From HGM04593 sp045661225 (GTDB taxonomy: Bacteria; Bacteroidota; Bacteroidia; Bacteroidales; Bacteroidaceae): a DNA stretch of 12,308 bases. The notes beneath the pieces were generated by a model that was not told the DNA's origin, did not search any database, and saw only the letters and a program-made list of their open reading frames with translations. This document shows, in pieces, positions 1 to 8,018 of this stretch. Location of the stretch: NCBI GenBank assembly GCA_045661225.1, contig JAZRFF010000045.1, positions 1-12,308 on the forward strand, read 5' to 3'. Within the stretch, counting starts at the first letter, position 1. Each line of letters begins with the position of its first letter. The position numbers and the translations under genes are program-made.

Positions 1-908
1 TGTATTTTTTCAAGAAAAGTGACAGCGAGAGGTTCAAAGAGGTACACGACCTTAAATTTGAAGATGAGAACGGCTTGATTATTGTGCCGCATAAGTTTAT
101 AAGAGATTATGACTTCACCGAGTTTCACAGAAGAGGTACAGCAACTTTGCTGCTTCATACTAACTCTTTCAACCTCTTTATCGCCGATTCCATTTGGAAC
201 AACTGCCTGAAAGCAGCCGGCTTTGATGTAGAAAGTGCGTTGTTCCTCTCGACAAGAGACCTACGCGATATGTTCCCCGAGGGCGGAGAGATAAACCTCG
301 ACATAAAAGCACCTATTGTGTCAGCCAAGCATATGAACGGCAGGGACTGTTTCGTTACCGACTCTGTGGGATTGGGCATACAGAACCAGGCATATTTATT
401 CAGCGAGGTGCATATCCCGGCACTTCAGGTAATGAAGAGTGCCAAATGGTGGGGGCTTGAACTGTGGGTTGCTATTTGCACGGCTATCATCGTGTGGCTC
501 TTTACTTCCAAAGGGAACAAGGAGGAGAAGAATGCTGTAGAAGAAATAGAGTCCAACGAAAGCACCACCGCCACCACGGTAGATATCCCCTTGACAACAA
601 TAGAGGACATAACATACAACTACAACGAGAAGAGCATTACGAACACAAGAACAGGCGAACAGGTGAAACTCCCCGGCACACAAGCCACCACTTTCGAGAT
701 GCTTATAAATGCCGACGACTACATAGCGACAAAGAAGGAGATTTGTCAAAGGCTATGGACTATAAACGAAAAGGATGTGAACAACAGATACAATGCCCTT
801 GCGTGGCGATTGAGGGAAAGCCTCGCACAAATAAACGGCATAGAGTTATTGACAATCAAAGACACCGCTTTGCAGCTTGTATTTACCAAGAAGAAAGGTA
901 AGGAGTGA
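1..908 (+). CDS. Membrane-anchored transcriptional regulator with C-terminal OmpR-type winged helix (5' partial)
   Basis: The reading frame is open from base 3 to the TGA at 906-908, so the true start lies upstream of the window; the TTG at 75 is only the first in-window alternative start. The visible part is about 301 residues. The first 148 or so match no family I recognise and contain no obvious membrane helix. A tryptophan-rich hydrophobic segment (WWGLELWVAICTAIIVWLF, about 447-503) follows and ends in a positively charged SKGNKEEK stretch, which suggests that the C-terminal side is cytoplasmic. An acidic, Thr-rich linker leads to the last 90 residues, which read like an OmpR/PhoB winged helix: a strand region with NTRTGEQ, then TTFEMLINADDYIATKKEI, then a recognition-helix-like DVNNRYNALAWRLRESL and a final wing. 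Inference: an extracytoplasmic or membrane domain controls a tethered DNA-binding domain. This order is the reverse of ToxR, where the winged helix is N-terminal. It converges on the DedA gene. DNA binding is fairly secure; the signal is unknown. Confidence 0.75.
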   Translation, partial: YFFKKSDSERFKEVHDLKFEDENGLIIVPHKFIRDYDFTEFHRRGTATLLLHTNSFNLFIADSIWNNCLKAAGFDVESALFLSTRDLRDMFPEGGEINLDIKAPIVSAKHMNGRDCFVTDSVGLGIQNQAYLFSEVHIPALQVMKSAKWWGLELWVAICTAIIVWLFTSKGNKEEKNAVEEIESNESTTATTVDIPLTTIEDITYNYNEKSITNTRTGEQVKLPGTQATTFEMLINADDYIATKKEICQRLWTINEKDVNNRYNALAWRLRESLAQINGIELLTIKDTALQLVFTKKKGKE

Positions 909-1014
909 GAAGTTTTACAAAACTCCGTTTGTAGAAATAGGATAAAAGTTTCTTTGTGGAAACTTCTCTACGCCGATATACAGCGTATCATCACAAAAAC
1001 CGCTTCGGAATCAC

Positions 1015-1048
1015 AAAAAGACGAGGAATTTAAATTCCTCGTCTTTTT
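1015..1048. terminator. Perfect 34-nt palindrome, likely bidirectional terminator
   Basis: The arm at 1015-1031 is exactly complementary to 1032-1048, with a GACGAGGAAT core flanked by A5 on the left and T5 on the right. This gives a hairpin followed by a T-run on both strands. It lies between the convergent regulator gene and the DedA gene, so it probably ends both transcripts. Confidence 0.8.
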
Positions 1049-1084
1049 GTATATATACCCCAAAAGTTCCGTTTAACCAATAAA

Positions 1085-1122
1085 TATCTCCTCCGCAAGC
1101 ACGTGTGCTTGCGGAGGAGATA
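1085..1122 (-). terminator. Long GC-rich inverted repeat downstream of the DedA gene
   Basis: Two 18-nt arms (1085-1102 and 1105-1122) are perfectly complementary and separated by only GT. On the minus strand the stem is followed by a short T-rich run (TTTATT), so it can act as the first terminator for the DedA gene. On the plus strand no T-run follows. The stem is longer than a terminator needs, so it may have another role, for instance as an mRNA 3'-end stabiliser or a dispersed palindromic repeat. Confidence 0.6.
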
Positions 1123-1163
1123 AACGTTTACACAAGAGAGTGCCCCTCTCTGTAAGAACTCAT

Positions 1164-1802
1164 TTACTTCTTGCAGCCTTTATAAATAAGGTAAGCCACA
1201 ATAAACACGCCCAAAGCTATAAAGCAGTAGCCAATCTCGTGGCTATACTCCGTAACCTTTTCAACAAGTTGCTCTTTAGTCTCAATACCGGGAACTTTCG
1301 ACATATACCACCCCAAAGCTGCAAGCACTGCGTTCCATATTCCCGCACCAAGAGCCGTGAAAAGCAAGAAAGTAACCATCTTCATACGCGCCAGTCCGGC
1401 CGGAATAGAGATAAGCTGACGTACCGCCGGGATAAGACGTCCTATAAAGGTCGACATTGCACCACGTTTCTCAAAGTAAGCCTCGGCCTTTTTTACAGCA
1501 GGCTCATCAATGAGACACATATGTCCCAAACGGCTGTTTGCGAACTTATAGATAATGGGACGCCCCAGCCACAAAGCAAGAAAATAATTCACAAGAGCGC
1601 CAATCATTGCTCCCAGAGTAGCAAAGAGCACCACAAGATAAACATTAAGCCCACTTGCAGGGTCGGCCGACAACCACGCAGCCGGAGGCACAACCACCTC
1701 GGAGGGGAAAGGTATAAAAGAACTCTCAATAGCCATCAGCAATGTGATAGTCCAGTAATTAAGGTGTTCCAAACACCATTCGATAAAAGCAACTGATTCC
1801 AT
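1164..1802 (-). CDS. DedA-family inner-membrane protein
   Basis: This 212-residue protein has the usual length and layout of the DedA (SNARE-associated, VTT domain) family, whose members are implicated in lipid carrier and phospholipid flipping and in envelope homeostasis. Visible family hallmarks are ESSFIPFPSE at residues 26-35 (acidic residues E26 and E35 in a re-entrant-loop-like position), a glycine-rich helix at 60-80 ending in LGRP, and FIGRLIPAVRQLISIPAGL at 119-137, with the conserved GR (121-122) and R128. Hydrophobic stretches lie at about 13-31, 54-79, 118-137, 142-165 and 188-207. The ATG start at 1800-1802 follows an AT-rich leader. The gene is 119 nt downstream of the Ca2+-ATPase on the same strand, with a weak hairpin between, so co-transcription is uncertain. 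The family assignment is firm; the exact substrate cannot be read from sequence. Confidence 0.92.
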   Translation of the reverse strand: MESVAFIEWCLEHLNYWTITLLMAIESSFIPFPSEVVVPPAAWLSADPASGLNVYLVVLFATLGAMIGALVNYFLALWLGRPIIYKFANSRLGHMCLIDEPAVKKAEAYFEKRGAMSTFIGRLIPAVRQLISIPAGLARMKMVTFLLFTALGAGIWNAVLAALGWYMSKVPGIETKEQLVEKVTEYSHEIGYCFIALGVFIVAYLIYKGCKK

Positions 1803-1893
1803 TTATATTATTAGTCTTTATTATTACAAATTACATTCACTCTCAACAACCCAAGCCCTGTCCGCCGGTATTCCCCAAGCCACAATAAGGGGA

Positions 1894-1913
1894 AAAGAAT
1901 CGCACGGTTCTTT
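1894..1913 (-). terminator. Weak hairpin after the Ca2+-ATPase gene
   Basis: The arms AAAGAATC (1894-1901) and GGTTCTTT (1906-1913) pair with one G-U and enclose GCAC. On the minus strand the stem ends in TTCTTTT. It lies 9 nt past the ATPase stop codon. The stem is AT-rich, so termination may be partial and some read-through into the DedA gene is possible. Confidence 0.4.
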
Positions 1914-1921
1914 ACTTACAA

Positions 1922-4618
1922 TCACTTTTTAAATACAGAGCGCACTACTGCCTTCACAGCCCTGTAAGCCTCGGGGACAACAAGCACCAAAGAGGTCGAA
2001 GCTATTATCTTCAGCCAACTGTCGGCTGTCAAAGGTACTACATTAAACATAACTCCGCCAAAGGTTACAATAAGATATTGTCCCACCAGAATAAGCAACG
2101 CCACAAACAGGAACGCCGGGCTCTGATGCAAGCCGCTAAAGGCCGATTTTCCTGTCATATAAGCCTTCGCATTAAACATATTCCAGAACTGCAACAGCAC
2201 AAAGATAGTAAAGAACTCCGACATTTCATAAGCCGACAGCCCATCGTTCCTGTTAAAACAGAGCAGAATACCCATTTGCAGCAGCACAAAGAGAGCTCCC
2301 ACCAGCAGAATATTCACAGCCATAGACTTTGTTATTATAAAGTCGCCATTCTCGCCGCTCTTGCGCGGACGCTCTTTCATTACCGACCACGATGGAGGCA
2401 GCGAAGCAAGCGCTCCCGCAGCAAAGGTATCCATAATAAGGTTCACCCACAGCATCTGAGTTATCGTGAGCGGCGACGATGCACCAACCAAAGAGCCGAA
2501 CATCACAATGAAACACGCAGCAACGTTAATTGTCAGCTGGAACAAAAGGAAACGTTGTATATTCTTGTAGAGCGAGCGCCCCCACATTACGGCACGCGTA
2601 ATACTGCCAAAAGAGTTGTCGATGATTGTTATATCACTCGCCTCCTTTGCTACAGACGTTCCATCGCCCATTGAAAGACCTACCTGAGCAGCCTTCAGCG
2701 CAGGAGCGTCGTTTGTACCGTCACCCGTAACCGCGACAACGGCACCCTGTTCCTGCAGCAGCCTCACAAGACGCTGTTTGTCCATAGGACGGGCACGACA
2801 CATAATCTTGAGCCCCATCACACGCTTTGCAGCCTCATCGTCGCTCAAAGCCTCAAAGTCGGGGCCGGTTATTATCGCCCGGGCAGGAGTGTCTGCGGTG
2901 ACAATACCTATTTGACGGCCAATCTCACGAGCTGTACCGGGAGTGTCGCCTGTCACAATTTTCACGTCGACACCTGCGTCCATACAACGCTTTACCGCTT
3001 CCGGAACATCGGCACGCACAGGGTCAGATATTGCCACAAACCCAAGGAATGTAAGGTTCACGTCTTTATCGAGACGTCCATCGGCGTATGGTGCAACATT
3101 GTCATCATCATCGAGCAACTGATAAGCGAAGCCCAGTGTACGCATAGCCATACTCTGATACTCCAGCAACTTAGCCTCTATTGATGCACGGCACTCTGCC
3201 GAGGGAACATTTTTACCCGGCATCTGCACATCGTTGCAGTTCGAAAGGACAATCTCGGGCGCACCCTTTACATAGAGCACCCTCTTGCCCAACAGAGGCG
3301 ACTGCACAACTGTTGCCATATATTTACGCTCGGTCGAGAAAGTAAGCTGACTAAGCACTTTTGCCCCCTCACGCAGAGGCTGGTAGTCACAATTCATTCC
3401 ATTGAGCCAGAGAAGAAGCGCAGCTTCGGTTGGGTTGCCAATAGTCTTGACCTCGCCGCCATCGCGATTGAGGTTGGCCGTGGAGTTAACCGCAATACCC
3501 TCTTTGACAAGGCTGCTTACTGCGTCGCTGCCTATACGCTGGCCGTCAAGAGCAAAAAAGTTAGTCTCGTGCACCTGCATCATATTCTGCGTGAGTGTAC
3601 CCGTCTTGTCGGTACATATTACCGTTGCAGCACCCATTGTCTCGCAAGCGTGCATCTTACGCACAAGATTGTTGGTCTTCAGCATTCTGTTCATACTCAA
3701 CGCAAGGCTCAACGTCACGGACATAGGCAACCCCTCGGGCACCGACACCACGATGAGCGTAACGGCAATCATAAAGTTATTCAGCAGTTCCGATACAATA
3801 TCCATTGCGCTGCCGCCACCGTTGGCAATAAAGAATTTTGCCGTAAGCATTATAAAAGTAAGTGCCGCCGCTGCGTAACCGACCTTGCTTATAAGCCCCG
3901 CAAGACGCTTAAGCTGCATCTGCAAAGGCGTGTCAAGATTATTATCAATTAAAGCACCCTGGTTGACCTTGCCATACTCCGTTGCGTCGCCCACAAGTTC
4001 CACGCGCATAATTCCGTGACCATCGACCACAGTGGTGCTTCGCATAACCCTGTTCGAAGGATAGGTAGCCTCGCTGTCAAAATCGGCCTCGACTGTTGTC
4101 TTTGCAATCACAGGCTCGCCGGTGAGTGTCGACTCGTTTATCTGCAACGAATGTGCCTCAATGAGCACGCCGTCAGCCGGAGCCTCATCGCCGGTGTTCA
4201 GCACTACAATGTCGCCCACGACAACCTCTTTGCGAGCAACCTCCTGAACCTTGCCGTCTCGTATAACGGTTACCATCACCTCGTCGTTGACGCTATTGAG
4301 AACCTCGAACGCACGCGCCGCCTTAACCTCAAAGAAAAAGCCGATTGTGCTCGCAAGTATTATAGCGAACAAAATTCCCAAAGGCTCAAGAAAAGCCGAA
4401 AAGCCTGCATTTTCGGGCCCCCAACAGTGAACCGATGATATTATCATCGAGAGCACCCAGGCAAGAAGCAGAATTCTTATAATAGGGTCTTCGAACTTCT
4501 CGAGAAACTGTTTCCACAACGACACACGCTCGGGCGGGGTCAGTATGTTCTCTCCGTGCAGGCGACGGCTCTCCTCGACCTGTTGCGAGGTAAGCCCTTC
4601 AATCTTTTTGTTTTCCAT
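1922..4618 (-). CDS. PMCA-type calcium-translocating P-type ATPase
   Basis: This 898-residue ion pump uses ATP to export Ca2+ across the cytoplasmic membrane. All P-type landmarks are present: LTGEP in the actuator domain (165-169), the phosphorylation loop DKTGTLT (337-343, D337 phosphorylated), KGAPE in the nucleotide domain (451-455), TGDTPGTARE (556-565) and the hinge TGDGTNDAPAL (631-641). The fourth membrane helix carries PEGLP (294-298). The sixth carries LWVNLIMDTFAA (N726 and D730). These residues form the single Ca2+ site of type IIB pumps and closely resemble eukaryotic plasma-membrane Ca2+-ATPases; the fifth helix reads QLTINVAAC, as in that subgroup. The N-terminus has the cation-ATPase signature region (residues 1-60). 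There is no long C-terminal calmodulin-binding tail, since the protein ends shortly after the last helix. It lies 79 nt downstream of metH with no strong terminator seen between them. Ca2+ specificity is inferred from the family motifs. Confidence 0.93.
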   Translation of the reverse strand: MENKKIEGLTSQQVEESRRLHGENILTPPERVSLWKQFLEKFEDPIIRILLLAWVLSMIISSVHCWGPENAGFSAFLEPLGILFAIILASTIGFFFEVKAARAFEVLNSVNDEVMVTVIRDGKVQEVARKEVVVGDIVVLNTGDEAPADGVLIEAHSLQINESTLTGEPVIAKTTVEADFDSEATYPSNRVMRSTTVVDGHGIMRVELVGDATEYGKVNQGALIDNNLDTPLQMQLKRLAGLISKVGYAAAALTFIMLTAKFFIANGGGSAMDIVSELLNNFMIAVTLIVVSVPEGLPMSVTLSLALSMNRMLKTNNLVRKMHACETMGAATVICTDKTGTLTQNMMQVHETNFFALDGQRIGSDAVSSLVKEGIAVNSTANLNRDGGEVKTIGNPTEAALLLWLNGMNCDYQPLREGAKVLSQLTFSTERKYMATVVQSPLLGKRVLYVKGAPEIVLSNCNDVQMPGKNVPSAECRASIEAKLLEYQSMAMRTLGFAYQLLDDDDNVAPYADGRLDKDVNLTFLGFVAISDPVRADVPEAVKRCMDAGVDVKIVTGDTPGTAREIGRQIGIVTADTPARAIITGPDFEALSDDEAAKRVMGLKIMCRARPMDKQRLVRLLQEQGAVVAVTGDGTNDAPALKAAQVGLSMGDGTSVAKEASDITIIDNSFGSITRAVMWGRSLYKNIQRFLLFQLTINVAACFIVMFGSLVGASSPLTITQMLWVNLIMDTFAAGALASLPPSWSVMKERPRKSGENGDFIITKSMAVNILLVGALFVLLQMGILLCFNRNDGLSAYEMSEFFTIFVLLQFWNMFNAKAYMTGKSAFSGLHQSPAFLFVALLILVGQYLIVTFGGVMFNVVPLTADSWLKIIASTSLVLVVPEAYRAVKAVVRSVFKK

Positions 4619-4697
4619 TTTTATTTAATCATCTACCGGTGAGCCTTGCGTAGTGCAAACAAACGACAAAAGCACACTCAATTTATTTAATTATACA

Positions 4698-7460
4698 TCA
4701 GCAGTTTGCGCAACCTTCGCCGGCGAAAAGGTCAAGCCTGTTCGCGCGTGCCTCATCGAGCGTACGCAAAGGAGCACTCCCGCGAGCCGTTGCCTGCTCG
4801 CGCAACGACTGCTGAGCCTCGCGCAAAGCAGCCACAAAGGCACTGCGACGCTCGTTACCACCCAACAGTTCGGCAGCGACAAGCACATTCTGCGAAACGT
4901 CCTTAACGTGCACAACCGGCGCATCGTAGAGCGGTGCAATCTTCAGCGCTGTGTGCAGAGGGCTTGTTGTAGCACCCGCAATAAGCACAGGGACCGACAA
5001 TCCGGCCGCCTTAATCTCCTTTACGGTGTTTATCATCTCCTCGAGCGAGGGGGTTATAAGACCGCTCAATATTACAATATCGGCATTATTATCCTTTACA
5101 GCCGCGACTATCCTCTCGGCAGGCACCATAACCCCAAGGTCTATAACCTCGTAACCGTTGCAGCCCATCACCACCCCGGCAATATTCTTTCCAATGTCGT
5201 GCACGTCGCCCTTGACGGTTGCCACCACAATGCGCCCCGCCGACGCTGTACGCACGCTGTTCTCACTCTCGATGAGCGGGCTCAACAGCGTTACCGCCTG
5301 TTTCATCGTGCGCGCGCTCTTGACGACCTGTGGCAAAAACAGTTTGCCGGCACCAAAAAGTTCGCCCACATAACCCATTCCGTCCATCAACGGACCGCCT
5401 ATTACAGCAACAGCACTTTTATATTTCTCCACAGCCTCGGCAAGGTCATCTGCAAGATAGTCGCCCACCCCCTTTACAAGAGCGCTCTTCAGACGCTCTT
5501 CAAGAGAGGCTGAACGCCAAGCCTCAACGGCATCAGCATTGGAGCACACGCCCGACGCACTCTCTTTAAGCTCGTTTGCAAGAGCCACAAGGCGCTCGGT
5601 AGCATCGGCACGACGATTAAGCACAACGTCCTCCATCGCCTCGCGCAGATGCAACGGAATATCCTCGTACACCACCGCCGACTGCGGATTAACAATTCCC
5701 ATATCCATTCCTGCCGCAATTGCGTGATAGAGAAACACCGCGTGCAGCGCCTCACGCACGTAGTTATTACCCCTGAAAGAGAAAGAAAGGTTGCTGACTC
5801 CGCCACTTATGTGGGCACCGGGAAGATTCTCCTTTATCCACGCACAAGCACGTATAAAATCAATGCCGTATGCAGCGTGCTCCTCTATGCCCGTTGCAAC
5901 AGCAAGTATGTTAGGGTCGAATATAATGTCACAGGGAGCAAAGCCCACCTTGTCGACGAGCAGCGCATACGCACGACGGCACACAGCCACCTTACGCTCG
6001 AACGTTGTAGCCTGCCCCTCCTCGTCAAAGGCCATCACCACCACCGCAGCACCCAAGCGCAACGCTTCGCGAGCACGAGCAAGGAAAGCCCCTTCACCCT
6101 CCTTGAGCGATATTGAGTTTACCACCGCACGCCCTTGCAGACACTTAAGTCCCGCACGAATAACCTCCCAATCGGACGAATCGACCATCACCGGGATTCT
6201 TGCAATATCAGGCTCGCCCGACAGCATATTCAAGAACGTACACATCTCCTCGCGGGCATTGAGCAGCCCATCGTCCATATTGACGTCGAGCAACTGCGCA
6301 CCGTCCTCAACCTGTTTGCGGGCAATCTTCAGAGCCTCGGCATAGTTTTTCTCGTTTATAAGCCGCAGGAACTTACGCGAGCCCGCCACATTGCAACGCT
6401 CGCCTATATTTATAAAGTTCATTTCCGGGCTTACCACAAGACGCTCAAGCCCCGACAGCCACATATGTGAACGCCGTCCGTGAGGCACGCGCGGAGCCAC
6501 CCCCTCAACCATTGCCGGGAAGTGCGCGATAAACTCATCGGTAGTGCCGCAACAGCCACCGACAATGTTCACAAGCCCCTCGTCTATATACTCTTTTATT
6601 ATTGCAGCCATCTCGGCCGGAGTCTGGTCGTAACCGCCCAGTTCGTTAGGCAGACCCGCATTAGGATAGACACTCACATAACAAGGTGCAATATCGCTCA
6701 AACGCTTGAGAAAAGGCTTCATCTCGCGTGCACCGAACGAGCAGTTAAGCCCCACCGACAACAGGTCGTGGCACGACAGCGAGGCAAGGAACGCCTCAAT
6801 CGTCTGTCCCGAGAGAATGCGCCCCTGAGTGTCAGCTATTGTAAAGGAGAGCATCACAGGCACACGACGTCCTGCAGCCTCCATAGCCTCATCAGCAGCA
6901 TAAAGCGCAGCCTTGGCATTAAGCGTGTCGAATATAGTCTCGCAAAGCAGCGCATCGACACCGCCCTCTACAAGAGCCGTCATCTGCTCTTTATAAGCCA
7001 CGACAAGCGCATCGAAAGTGATGTTGCGGAACGCCGGATTCTCGACATCGGGGCTCATTGAGCAAGTGCGCGAAGTCGGCCCCACCGACCCCGCCACGAA
7101 ACGCGGTCTATCGGGGGTTGAAAAAGCATCGGCCGCCCTGCGGGCAAGAAGAGCCGCCTCGCGGTTTATGTCGCGGCAAAGGTGCTCGCAACCATATTCG
7201 GTCTGCGACACAGCGTTTGCGTTAAATGTGCAAGTCTCAATAATGTCGGCGCCGGCTGCCAGATATTTTGTGTGAATATCGAGTATAACGTCGGGGCGCG
7301 TGAGCACCAGCAGGTCGTTGTTACCCTTTACCGGAGTGTGATGCGCGGCAAGCAATGCCCCGCGGAAATCCCGTTCGGCAAGCCCGTAGCGTTGTATCAT
7401 TGTACCCATTGCACCGTCGAGTACAACTATTCTATTCTTAAGCGTTTCTTGCAGTGTCAT
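4698..7460 (-). CDS. metH: Cobalamin-dependent methionine synthase lacking the reactivation domain
   Basis: The enzyme transfers a methyl group from 5-methyltetrahydrofolate to homocysteine through protein-bound cobalamin. The chosen ATG (7458-7460) gives 920 residues starting MTLQETLKNR; an in-frame TTG seven codons upstream is less likely. Domains in order are: homocysteine-binding barrel (about 1-320) with zinc ligands C240 (GLNCSFG) and C303/C304 (GGCCGTT); folate-binding barrel (about 345-600) opening with FINIGERCNVAGS; cobalamin cap helices (about 650-735); and B12-binding Rossmann domain (about 742-870) with DVHDIGKN, where H754 is the lower cobalt ligand. The chain ends shortly after, at residue 920, in GCANC. 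The S-adenosylmethionine-binding reactivation domain that makes E. coli MetH about 1227 residues is absent, and no separate copy is visible here. No cobalamin riboswitch fits in the short leader. The terminator at 7493-7528 separates it from smpB, so it probably has its own promoter. Confidence 0.95.
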   Translation of the reverse strand: MTLQETLKNRIVVLDGAMGTMIQRYGLAERDFRGALLAAHHTPVKGNNDLLVLTRPDVILDIHTKYLAAGADIIETCTFNANAVSQTEYGCEHLCRDINREAALLARRAADAFSTPDRPRFVAGSVGPTSRTCSMSPDVENPAFRNITFDALVVAYKEQMTALVEGGVDALLCETIFDTLNAKAALYAADEAMEAAGRRVPVMLSFTIADTQGRILSGQTIEAFLASLSCHDLLSVGLNCSFGAREMKPFLKRLSDIAPCYVSVYPNAGLPNELGGYDQTPAEMAAIIKEYIDEGLVNIVGGCCGTTDEFIAHFPAMVEGVAPRVPHGRRSHMWLSGLERLVVSPEMNFINIGERCNVAGSRKFLRLINEKNYAEALKIARKQVEDGAQLLDVNMDDGLLNAREEMCTFLNMLSGEPDIARIPVMVDSSDWEVIRAGLKCLQGRAVVNSISLKEGEGAFLARAREALRLGAAVVVMAFDEEGQATTFERKVAVCRRAYALLVDKVGFAPCDIIFDPNILAVATGIEEHAAYGIDFIRACAWIKENLPGAHISGGVSNLSFSFRGNNYVREALHAVFLYHAIAAGMDMGIVNPQSAVVYEDIPLHLREAMEDVVLNRRADATERLVALANELKESASGVCSNADAVEAWRSASLEERLKSALVKGVGDYLADDLAEAVEKYKSAVAVIGGPLMDGMGYVGELFGAGKLFLPQVVKSARTMKQAVTLLSPLIESENSVRTASAGRIVVATVKGDVHDIGKNIAGVVMGCNGYEVIDLGVMVPAERIVAAVKDNNADIVILSGLITPSLEEMINTVKEIKAAGLSVPVLIAGATTSPLHTALKIAPLYDAPVVHVKDVSQNVLVAAELLGGNERRSAFVAALREAQQSLREQATARGSAPLRTLDEARANRLDLFAGEGCANC

Positions 7461-7492
7461 TCTACATTTTGCAGCGCACAAAGCGCCTGTAT

Positions 7493-7528
7493 AAAAAAAG
7501 AGTTTACTCTACCCCGCCGGGGATAGAG
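7493..7528 (-). terminator. Intrinsic terminator of the lipoprotein-smpB operon
   Basis: On the minus strand, CTCTA plus CCCC pairs with GGGG plus TAGAG (plus-strand arms 7519-7528 and 7507-7515), with a one-base bulge and the loop GGC. A short spacer then leads to T7 (plus-strand A-run 7493-7499). It lies 17 nt past the smpB stop codon and upstream of metH. Confidence 0.8.
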
Positions 7529-7545
7529 CAAAAACCCACAAATTA

Positions 7546-8007
7546 TCAAAATTTCCGTCTTATGCGGTCCATTTCTCGTTTATCGTCGCGTTCTTTTATA
7601 GACTCACGCTTGTCGTACTCGTGCTTACCGCGCGCAAGGCCTATCACTAATTTCGCAAGCCCTTTCTCATTTATAAAAAGCCTCAACGGAACAATGGTGA
7701 AGCCCGGATTCTTAACAGCCTGCTTGAGTTTGCGCAACTCTTTACGTTCCAATAACAATTTTCGGTCGCGTCTGGCACTATGGTTGTTGTACGAGCCATA
7801 GAAATACTCGGCAACGTGCATATTCTTAACCCACAGTTCTTCGTTTATAAAGGTACAATAAGTGTCGGTAAGGCTCGCCTTTGATTGGCGTATCGACTTA
7901 ATCTCGGTACCCGTGAGCACAATACCCGCAGTGTACGTCTCACTCACAAGATAATCGAACGTGGCGCGACGATTTTTTATATTTATATTGGCACTTCTTT
8001 TGTCCAT
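7546..8007 (-). CDS. smpB: SsrA-binding protein SmpB
   Basis: SmpB binds tmRNA and carries it to stalled ribosomes for trans-translation. The ATG at 8005-8007 gives 153 residues (MDKRSANINI...), the usual length. An upstream GTG at 8020-8022 is in frame but overlaps the stop of the preceding gene and adds nothing conserved. Family motifs are clear: KNRRATFDY (11-19), GIVLTGTEIKSIR (28-40), the strand with FINEELWVKNMHVAEY (53-68), and GLARGKHEYDKR (123-134) before a basic C-terminal tail that is disordered until it enters the ribosomal decoding centre. It starts 11 nt after the NigD-like lipoprotein gene and is probably co-transcribed with it. The strong terminator after its stop ends the unit. 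No tmRNA gene was found in the window. Confidence 0.97.
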   Translation of the reverse strand: MDKRSANINIKNRRATFDYLVSETYTAGIVLTGTEIKSIRQSKASLTDTYCTFINEELWVKNMHVAEYFYGSYNNHSARRDRKLLLERKELRKLKQAVKNPGFTIVPLRLFINEKGLAKLVIGLARGKHEYDKRESIKERDDKREMDRIRRKF

Positions 8008-8018
8008 TTCTCCAAAAA

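Noticed and set aside
2078..3952. Plus-strand open frames opposite the Ca2+-ATPase
   Set aside because: They are antisense to a protein with intact P-type ATPase motifs and show no start context or homology.
4653..7061. Long plus-strand open frames opposite metH (for example 4653-5513 and 6480-7061)
   Set aside because: They lie antisense to a clearly coding metH with all catalytic motifs. Their translations are rich in Arg, His and Thr, with no recognisable family; they are by-products of the GC-rich antisense frame.
7461..7545. A cobalamin riboswitch before metH
   Set aside because: The space to the smpB stop is only 85 nt and is mostly taken by the smpB terminator; no B12-box-like sequence is visible.
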